Both the position numbers and the translations under genes were made by a program. Positions 56,340 through 64,000 of a stretch of DNA of 64,000 nt are shown piece after piece. The first letter of the stretch is position 1, and every line of letters starts with the position of its first letter. This DNA is from Anastatus disparis. Its lineage: Eukaryota > Arthropoda > Insecta > Hymenoptera > Eupelmidae. The stretch covers positions 744,001-808,000 of the forward strand of contig JAFFSR010000315.1 in the NCBI GenBank assembly GCA_017163975.1, given 5' to 3'. The notes under the pieces are model-generated. The model made no database searches and was not told the DNA's origin. It was given only the letters and a program-made list of their open reading frames with translations.

Positions 56340-56947
56340 TTTTTTGACTTAAAAATAAAAAACTTTTTTATTAAAAATTTTTTTATATCATGCCTATTTT
56401 TTGAGATAATAGCTATTAAAAAAAATCGTTTTTTTTCATAAAAAATGACCATAACTACCGTAAAATCGATCATAAATGAGCTTTCTATAGCTCATTTTGA
56501 AGGTGACTCCTTTAGCTTTTACCTCCATTTTGTTTTTCTATAATTCGATAATTTCCGCAAAAATGACAGGCATTTGAATAGGGGCAAAAAAAATTGAATT
56601 TCGTTTATTATTTTCGAAACGGACAATTTATTCGCAAACACAGTTGTGTATTTTTTAATGTGAGAGAATGGTAACTATTTGAAAATTTTTTCAAAAAAGT
56701 TACATACGAAGTTAGAACGTTTAAAAATATATCTTCAAATCTTTGAATTCTATTTAAAATAAATTTTATTCAAATATTCTTTTATTATATTTAATGAATT
56801 TTTAATAAAATGATACACTTGTATATATGTATATGAAATATTTCATGTTCACTGACACAGTTAAAAAATAAAAATTGATAAAATTGAGGAAATAAGTTCC
56901 AATTGGATCCCAAAATTGAAAAGATAAATTTTAGAGCTCTAAATCTT
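56340..56947. repeat. right arm of the old palindromic element
   Basis: Continuous inverse copy of the three left-arm pieces at 29320-29668, 33731-33944 and 36225-36278. It serves as the 'empty-site' reference for the insertions on the left. Confidence 0.82.
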
Positions 56948-57061
56948 GTTTCTAAAGTGAAGAATTGAGACTTTTACACTTACGTGAATAGCTTTAGCAT
57001 TATTGTCATACATACATATACACACTAGCATTTATCTATAAAAGCTTATCAGTAAATGAAC

Positions 57062-57186
57062 AGGGGCCTTATTGAATAATTCGATATATCGCGAAAAACA
57101 TTAGAAATATTATAACCTTCATGTAATGAAACGTCAAAATTAATTACTAAAAGAGCGATATATCGAATGATTCAATAAAGCCCCTG
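57062..57186. mobile_element. ~122-bp MITE
   Basis: AGGGGCCTTATTGAATAATT at the left is the inverse of AATGATTCAATAAAGCCCCT at the right, with a further inverse CGATATATCG pair inside. Very small, no coding capacity. No clear target duplication. Confidence 0.65.
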
Positions 57187-57289
57187 GTAATAGTTTTTTT
57201 AATTTAATGAAAATGTTAGTCACGATTTAATTAAATGTCCTGATATAAGTTAATATGTTACTTAATTAATCGTCTCTACATATGATTTG

Positions 57290-57620
57290 AGGAATAAGGA
57301 AGATGAGCTAAGGAAGAGCTAAAACAACGTAAAATAACGTAAAATAATTTTTAAAAAAACAGGGAAAAATTTGAGGATTTCTGATGGATTACCTAAGGAG
57401 GAGTTAAAATTACATAAAATAACGTAGAAATAACGGAAAAAAGTTGAGGATTCTTTAAGGAGTGAGGGAGGAGGAAATGAAGCGGTGAGGAGGAGAAAAT
57501 GAAGAGGAAATGAAAAGAAGAGGAAGAAAAAAAGAAAAGAAAGAGACTAAAATAACGTAAAAAAAACGGAAAAAAATGAGGATCAAAATTCGGTAAAGAG
57601 AAAAGAAAAAGAAGAGAAAA
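57290..57620. repeat. purine-rich stretch with AACGTAAAATAACG repeats
   Basis: AACGTAAAATAACG and GAGGATT recur in a purine-rich plus strand. The resulting hydrophobic minus-strand frame at 57455-57712 is an artefact of composition. Confidence 0.5.
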
Positions 57621-57769
57621 GGAGGAGCTTGGTCGTAAAAATTTTCGTCACAACTATAAACTATAAACAAAAATAATATAGAGATATATCTATATGCGTG
57701 TAAGATATACATTTAGGTTTGAATTTACAAATTCAATTTAAGTTGGTACGATTAATATTGAAATCTCAT

Positions 57770-58505
57770 TCTGTCTTCGTCTCTCTTGTGATAAGAAAAA
57801 AAAGAGAGCTGTTACAAAAATTAACTCTAAATTAAAAATTTTTCAAATAAAACGTTCTAGTAAATAAAGTGAAACGATAATAATTCTAAAAATTGTTTAC
57901 CGCGCAAAATTATTATAAAAAGTTACGAATAACTTTATTATATTAAAAAGTTCGTAAAATAAAAATAGTTATTATATTCACAATACTGCAGTTTTGTCTA
58001 AATTACTAACAAGCGAAACAACAATACTTTTAAGTAAGTTTCAATTATTGTTTAAATAAGAAAAAAGGTTAAGTGTAGTTTATCATATCTTTCCATAAAG
58101 TAATTGTATGTTATTAAAATTTTGTATATTATTTTTCATGAAAAAAAAGATTTAAGTATTTGTATACAAAAAGATTTTGGAATTCAGTGTAGTTTATCAT
58201 ATCTCTTTATCAAGTAATTGTATTTTATTAGAATTTTTATTATTATTTTCCATAAAAAAAAGCAGCTGAGTATTTATTACAAACAGATTTTTGGATTCAA
58301 TATTTACGAATGAAAAAGAAAACTTTTAATTTTTTAACGCTGTGCCTATTTGTACAAAAATCACGTAATTTACGTTAATTTTCATGTTACTACAGACACG
58401 TGAGTTTTAATAATATTGATTTATAGATATTCTTACAGACTAGTAAAAGCTTAAAAATACGTGAAAATTTACAAATAAAAATCCACGTAATGAGTACCAA
58501 TGGTA
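57770..58505. other. AT-rich stretch
   Basis: No gene. 'AGTGTAGTTTATCATATCT' occurs twice (58074, 58187), suggesting a degraded ~113-bp duplication. Confidence 0.45.
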
Positions 58506-58509
58506 CCGG

Positions 58510-58825
58510 CTTATGCAAACGTAAAAGCTTCAAGACACGTATGAAACTTGAATTGCTCTATGAGAACTTAAAGTCCCGTATATATTTGGTATTGGCATAT
58601 AGAAACGTGGAACCTCAAAGCCCCGTAAACAATTGGCATCGGCATATAGTGACGTGAAACCTTAAAGCCCCGTAAACAACTACAACTAACATATGGAAAC
58701 GTATAATCTTCAAGTCCGTAAGAACTTGGGACTGGCATTTGGTAACGTAAATTATTAAAGGCCTGTAAACTAGTGGAACAAGTATATGGTAACGTAAGAT
58801 CCTAAAGCGCAGTGACCGACAAAAA
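58510..58825. repeat. 47-bp tandem repeat, about six copies
   Basis: AAAGCCCCGTAAAC-type starts at 58617, 58664, 58711, 58757 and 58804 with ACGT-containing inner segments (GGCATATAG(A/T)(A/G)ACGT). Spacing 46-47 bp. No coding content. Confidence 0.8.
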
Positions 58826-58879
58826 CTAATTAACAGAAACATGAAATTTTAAATGCACCTAACAATTTATTTGCAATTT

Positions 58880-59400
58880 TTTATGGTCACTTTATGCGTT
58901 TAAACACACGTGAAAACTTATATACGAGTAAACAGCGACGAGTATTTGTTAAGAACAATTCTTTACGTTTAAGGAAACTTAATACCTCAAATGCATGTTT
59001 CGATGTAGTAGAAACTTTTTGTCAAGTCCGTTTTGACTTAGAAACACGTAAGCTCCAAAATACACGTATTACCAACTGTTAATTTCCTAAGGACCCTTTA
59101 TTGATTTAGAGAGAAGTAAAATCTTACAGAAACGTAAACAGTTGCTAGCACTAGTTTAGAAGTATTCCTTGCTTTTAAAGAGACGCAATATTTTAACTAC
59201 ACGTATCGATGTAGTAGAAACTTTCTGTCAACTCTGTTTTGACTCAGAAACACGTAAACACTAGCGTACACGTACAGGCAACTATAAATTATTCAGGGAC
59301 TTTTGTGGATTTAGAGTTACGTAAAAACTTATATAAACGTAACTAGTGGCTACTATTTATTCAATGAATTTACCTGCGCTTAAGGAAACATCACCTTACG
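58880..59400. repeat. ~207-bp degenerate tandem repeat
   Basis: GATGTAGTAGAAACTTT(T/C)TGTC occurs at 59001 and 59208 followed by similar GACTTAGAAACACGTAA segments; earlier and later partial copies flank them. It follows directly on the 47-bp repeats and shares its ACGTAA words, so both may have one origin. Confidence 0.65.
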
Positions 59401-60810
59401 CAATTCAACAAGTACAGAAATTTGATAGCCAGCCTCGGAATTTGATGTAATTACATAAATTACATGTAGCACAATTGAATAAAAAATATCCCAACGTTTA
59501 TTTTTTTTCTTATTTTAAACGTAAATGTTTTTTTTTCTTATCACTTCCTTTGATTGTAGAGAATATTTTTTTGGATTTGGGTGCTGATTTGCGGTATTAG
59601 GTTATGTTTCATAAGTTTTGATCGCTAGCTCATCCATGGTACCAAGCTTGGAATTCATTAATTTTACCGATATATACTGCAACTGCGGTGTTTGATTATC
59701 ACTTTGACAGTCAGGCTGATCTTTTACGGTCGTTAGTTAGAAAGAGAAGCCCTTTTTAAAAAACAAATAAAAACAAAACTCACGTATTTTTTTACGATAA
59801 ATTGAACCCGAAATAAAAGATTGGGTTTACATTTTAAAAATTTGAGCCGACCATTAAATGTGCTTCAAAATGTCACTTAAGATCGAATGAAAGTCAATAT
59901 TGCAGTCCCCTCCGAAAAGATAACAACTTTTACTTCTGTTATTTTTGAAATTAGAGGTTTCAGCTACAATTTATTCAGGTGGCACGTTTTAAATAGGACA
60001 CTCTGTGTACAGAATTTTTTCAATTCTGCAAATGTTGTACCCTGCTAATTTTATTAAAATAATATGAAAAATTGAAAATTTTTTATGTATATATTTTGTA
60101 GTAATAACATATTATAGGCTATTGTGATGTTTGACTTTACCCTGTACATTAGCCAATCACGTATATGAAATATAGCACAGTTCTCTCATAAACACCGATA
60201 TTTTAAGATTAATTTCATCGAATACAGGTTTTTACATTGAACATATATTGTTATAAATGTAACTGAAAAATGTCACGTACAGTAATTTATTATGAGAAAT
60301 CATGCTAAATTGCGTCTATTTACATAATTAGCAAATGTATCGACCAAAACCGTACTTCAGTATAGCCTATAATTTTTTATAAATAAAATTTATAATTGAA
60401 TGATTCATAATTCCCACTGAATGATTTTACTCAAATCAAGGAGGTACAACGTTTTAGGAAGCTAAAATAATCAAGTATATATACTATACCTCCGTATACG
60501 GAGGTTTTATTTTTATAGTACTTTTTTTTTACTTTCCCAACAGTATACCATACTGAGAAAAGTTACAGAAATGTATTGTCAGAAAATTGTCATAATATCA
60601 TAAGTTTAGTGGGTTACAAGGCTGAAAAAAAGTTATGAAAATAAATTCTTTGTAGTTCCTTGTATTTTGAGCACTCTTATTACTTTTCTAGTCATGTATC
60701 CCAGTAAATTCAATTGCAAAGGTGTATTATAAAAGATTTTCTTAATCTTCTAAGTTTCGCGGGATAAAATGTTGGAAAGATCTGAATAAAAAATATTTTC
60801 TGTATTTACG
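59401..60810. other. non-coding stretch
   Basis: No supported gene. Contains an 18-bp perfect palindrome, ACCTCCGTATACGGAGGT, at about 60488-60505. Confidence 0.45.
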
Positions 60811-60829
60811 TTGTATTATTATTATTATT

Positions 60830-61160
60830 TCGTGGTTTCCACGTATGCCGCGGTAGGCTTTCACGTATTAATACGTGAATTACCCAAACCTTTAGTAAAT
60901 TTACCCACACCTTTATTTATTTCTCTTTTTTCCAAATACCCCCCAGCTGACCCCACCCATTCCGCATTCGCCCAGGATAATGCCTGTGAGGAAGAAAAAA
61001 ACTACCAGCAAACCCAGTCGGGCAAATCCCGTTTAGGAAAACCTTCCCCGGAATGGGTCGGTATATATAGCAGGTTCTGTATTGGGTACCCTTAAGTACA
61101 GGATACTCATGCTCAATCCTGCTTGACTTCGCAGATCGTCTGGCGCACGCCAAACCACTC
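60830..61160 (+). promoter_or_regulatory. GC-richer block with a TATATATAG box
   Basis: Locally GC-rich sequence with GGTCGGTATATATAGCAGG (TATA-like at ~61063) and downstream CAGGATACTCA. It could be an LTR or retroelement 5' end with its promoter; no matching copy or coding region lies beside it. Weak call. Confidence 0.35.
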
Positions 61161-61930
61161 GGCCAATGCGTCGCTCTGTATTAACGTAATATTTTTGTTA
61201 ATTTTTAAAAATAGAAATATGTATTTTCACATAATCTTTAACATTTCACAAAACGTAGCGAGGTATAATGCGGAGAAAACAAAAAAAAATTACCAAACCT
61301 GTTTGAGGGAAATTTTCACTGTTATGGAGTTCCTGAAAAACAAATTTGTTAGCTCTTACCTCTATATTTCAAATTTTTCAAGATTTCCTAGAAAACGAAA
61401 CATTAAAATCATTTTGTTTTTCTTTAAAAAAAAACGCCTTTTTTATACGAGCTACGTCTTTTTCGTTATTTTTTTCTAAAATTAAAAGTTTTTATTAAAA
61501 AAAAACAATTCTTTGTTTGGAAAAGGATACGTATGTTCGACCTGCTCTTAATGTTATTTACACAACTATTGATGGTTGTATCTGCAATAATACGCAAGAA
61601 GAATAAATTATATTTCATTGTTTTTGGAATAAGTTGAAATACGAGACAATAGTATATTGTGTAACGAGTGAGTCGGGCAATGGCGCCACTCGCTACGCTC
61701 GTGCACCAACTGCTCTCGTGCGCAATAGTCAACTAAACCGAACGAGTTTTACATACTATTTTTCCTCATAAGTGCTGGATATAAGAGAGAGAAAGCATTA
61801 TGTTAGGGGGGGAGCGAAGCCCCCATTTGAAAAAAATTAACATATTAATCAAAAAAGAACAAATAATTCATTGAAATATTATAATATCAATTTATTTGCG
61901 TAGCCAACAACTGTCATAAACGAGCCAGCA
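61161..61930. other. AT-rich spacer with a small GC-rich repeat
   Basis: No gene. 61650-61740 holds a GC-rich 'GCGCCACTCGCTACGCTCGTGC' type block often seen in small dispersed repeats, here split across 20-bp words; similar in style to the hairpin at 11170. Confidence 0.4.
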
Positions 61931-62988
61931 CACGACCGACTCGTATACGTTCTTGCGCGTTTCGTTTCCTTCGTATACAATATTCTCTTTCTCTCTCTCT
62001 CGGTCGGTAAGTAACGATCTCACGCAAAAATTTTACTACTACCTTTTTTCGTTTATTAATTGCATTTTTTCGCTCTGCCGAGTGAATCTTTTTGCAGAAG
62101 ATCGTCCATTGCTGGGTCTTGAAGCTTCTGCTACACTTTCCTGCATTTCTTTGCCTGCATTTCGGACCCAGGACGACTTATTATGCATTATTTGCTGTGT
62201 TCCTTCATTGTGTGCTGTTGATCGTTGCATTTGTGTGCTGATTTGGAGTACTCCTGAGAACATAAATTGTTACTCATAGTGTGGTTTGGTGCAGTGTATT
62301 AAGTGCATTTTCTATTTTTAAATGCCTCATTATATTAATTTATCTGGTGCATTAGAGCAACCTAACCTCAATTTTTTGTTCTTGCATACTAATTAGCGCG
62401 GGATCTTTGCTAATTTTTAGTACAAGTAGCGTCATCTCTTGTTTCCTTCATGTACTTAGTTATCTTGCACTGTTAGGATAACTTATCAGTCTAACCTCAT
62501 TTTTTGTTCTTGCATACTAATTTGCGCGGGATCTTCGCGGATTTTTGGTACAAGTGGCGTCATCTCTTGTTTCCTTCACGTACTTAGTTATCTTGTACTG
62601 TTAGGATAACTTATCAGTCTTTTCTTATTGAGGTTGGTTTCCATCTGCACTTTCTCTGATTCTCACCAGCACTTATCTGGTGCTTGACAAAATTGTGGTG
62701 TTTTTCCACTATCTTAAATCTTACTTTTGGTGTTTTTACTTCTGTAAATATTACTTATATTTTTAAGCTTTACAAAATTGTGGTGTTTTTCCACTATTTT
62801 AAACCTTACTTTTGGTGTTTTTACTTTTGTAAATATTTCTTCTTATCTCTTTTTTTCTAATTTTGCACTATTATTAAGGTCTTTCTACACTGAACCTTTA
62901 TACCTTTATACCATTATAGGTCTCACTTTCTTCACACTTTACTTTGCTACTAATTAAGTAGTGACTTATTCATTTCTTCCTCTTTATC
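61931..62988 (+). mobile_element. 5' untranslated region of a LINE, with two tandem repeats
   Basis: It precedes the ORF1 at 62989 and is more GC-rich than flanking DNA. CTTGCATACTAATT(A/T)GCGCG repeats with a 128-bp period (62381, 62509), then ACAAAATTGTGGTGTTTTTC with an 85-bp period (62687, 62772). Tandem promoter units are common at LINE 5' ends. The exact 5' end is not certain; 61931 is approximate. Confidence 0.55.
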
Positions 62989-64000
62989 ATGGCTAAGAAG
63001 TGCTCTATCTGCCTCAAGGAGTTCAATTCTACATCTAAGCCACTTGAGTGTAATAGACGTGGTAATCACTTTCACACAACGTGTGCCACTGGGTTGGCCA
63101 AGCTTATGTCAGTGCGTACGGAGGATGGTACCTTGTTAAATGTTTGTCAGCCTTGTCTTAAAGAAGCAAACACCCCTATTAATCGCTTACGATCTAGTTC
63201 GGTGGGTTCTAACCAATCGTTTACTCGACCCGAGTCTCTGCCAGGAGCCTTAACGCCGGTATCAGCTGGTTCTCAGCAGCATACTCTTAATGCTATTCTT
63301 GAGAAGTTGAATAAGCTCGATTCGTTTCCCACATTATTATCGTCTATTGATTCACGGCTTTCTTCTTTGGAGACCCAAATGATGGACATTGATGTTACCT
63401 TGGGGAGGCGCATAGACGCTGGTGAGGCGCGTCTCGATGCTCTTCGGAAGGACCATTCAGATTTGATAAGGAGGGTGGATCAACTGTTGGCCACTCCACC
63501 ACTTACTGCTTCAACCACTTCAACATCTGCTCTTCCAGCTTCTGATTCAGCTAATTTTGCAAGACTTGATGAACTCAGTAAGACTCTTAATCAGCAATGC
63601 AAGGAGCTTGCTGCCCAGCAACAGCGTCTTGAGCGCTCTGCTGATCTTGTGTTGAATGGACTTATACCGTCTGAGTTCGAGGATCTGAAGCGTGCGGTCT
63701 ATGCCGTCTTTGCCACGCTTGACTCTTCTATTTTGCTGGAGGATATAGTCTCTGTTAGACCACTACGACGCTCTTCTGCCCGTGCTTCTGCTTTACCAAC
63801 TGCAGGTGACTCTGCTCAGGGGACTGCCTCTGTTGCGTGTGATACTCCTGTCGCGCTTTCTACGTCTGTGTCTGTGCCAAAGGAATCAGTTCCACTCTTG
63901 GTTTCTCTTAAGAGCCCTAATTTGGTTCAAATGCTCATTCTTGCTAAAATTGGTGTCAAGAAATTACATACCTCTCAAATCAAGGTGGATCTGCTGAATG
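62989..64000 (+). CDS. LINE ORF1 protein (CR1-like, PHD-type zinc finger and coiled coil), partial
   Basis: ATG 62989 opens a frame that stays open for 337 codons to the window edge; it is not in lists that require a stop. Residues 1-55: KKCSICLKEF, CNRRGNHFHTTC and VCQPC give Cys/His spacing of a PHD/RING-like finger. Residues ~100-165: heptad-rich coiled coil (LNAILEKLNKLDSFPTLLSS...). A second helical region (ELSKTLNQQCKELAAQQQRL) and a VPLLVSLKS segment follow. This is the layout of ORF1 in CR1-group LINEs, an RNA/DNA-binding chaperone of retrotransposition. The reverse transcriptase would lie beyond 64000. No stop or frameshift in 1 kb, so the copy may be young. Balanced base composition differs from the AT-rich surroundings. 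Confidence 0.78.
   Translation, partial: MAKKCSICLKEFNSTSKPLECNRRGNHFHTTCATGLAKLMSVRTEDGTLLNVCQPCLKEANTPINRLRSSSVGSNQSFTRPESLPGALTPVSAGSQQHTLNAILEKLNKLDSFPTLLSSIDSRLSSLETQMMDIDVTLGRRIDAGEARLDALRKDHSDLIRRVDQLLATPPLTASTTSTSALPASDSANFARLDELSKTLNQQCKELAAQQQRLERSADLVLNGLIPSEFEDLKRAVYAVFATLDSSILLEDIVSVRPLRRSSARASALPTAGDSAQGTASVACDTPVALSTSVSVPKESVPLLVSLKSPNLVQMLILAKIGVKKLHTSQIKVDLLN

Larger units (their letters stand above)
29320..56947. mobile_element. old palindromic element split by three large insertions
   Basis: Left arm pieces 29320-29668, 33731-33944 and 36225-36278 together are the inverse of one continuous right arm 56947-56340. Removing the intervening blocks leaves a ~1.3-kb hairpin element with ends at TTTAGAGCTCTAAA. 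The left arm is interrupted by the block 29669-33730 (junctions share ATTCA; a deletion from the right arm is an alternative), by the element 33945-36221, and the loop edge holds the Polinton. I could not define a target duplication for the outermost ends. Confidence 0.7.

Overview
The window is AT-rich, intron-bearing animal DNA, most likely from an arthropod and plausibly an insect. The evidence is GT-AG introns, arthropod-style TATA plus TCAGT promoters, a DUF4817/DDE transposase gene, a tRNA-derived SINE, a CR1-like LINE ORF1 and a Polinton (Maverick/adintovirus-like) element. I see no ordinary single-copy host gene, no rRNA, no functional tRNA and no CRISPR array. It reads as a repeat-dense region built of transposable elements nested inside one another.

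Layout. 1-3.1 kb: AT-rich, no gene. 3.7-13.7 kb: one broken three-exon transposase gene (minus strand) whose 8.2-kb first intron holds a ~155-bp repeat array and a 3.3-kb palindromic element. 11-21 kb: hairpins, a MITE, a 316-bp tandem duplication and a 1.44-kb fold-back element built of short palindromic repeats. 21.0-23.5 kb: a solo LTR carrying a 1.13-kb DNA transposon with an 8-bp target duplication. 23.6-27.7 kb: a 4.1-kb palindrome carrying three TTAA-flanked elements. 29.3-56.9 kb: an old palindromic element opened by three later insertions: a TTAA element holding a 2.06-kb solo LTR, a 2.28-kb TIR element and a complete 19.9-kb Polinton. 57-61.9 kb: tandem repeats and a small MITE. 62-64 kb: the 5' part of a LINE whose ORF1 runs off the window.

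The Polinton (36423-56333) has inverted ends and a perfect 6-bp target duplication (ATTTAT). The left block, read leftward from a two-way promoter near 40.4 kb, encodes a PLA2-like/adenain-like fusion, a probable penton/minor capsid protein, a 48-aa conserved-looking protein, the major capsid protein (hexon) and a small protein of unknown function. The rightward block encodes a packaging ATPase, two probable virion proteins and a chromodomain integrase. Further right are a small conserved protein, a protein-primed-type DNA polymerase B with a spliceosomal intron, a second member of the unknown family with its own intron, and a six-exon serine-rich gene. Together these would replicate (PolB), package (ATPase, protease, capsid) and integrate (integrase) the element. 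The copy is decayed: hexon frameshift, polymerase stops and a probable internal deletion, Walker A Lys to Glu, and stops in several smaller genes. The Polinton is itself hit by a 2.63-kb palindromic transposon, which is hit by a SINE, giving a datable chain of insertions.
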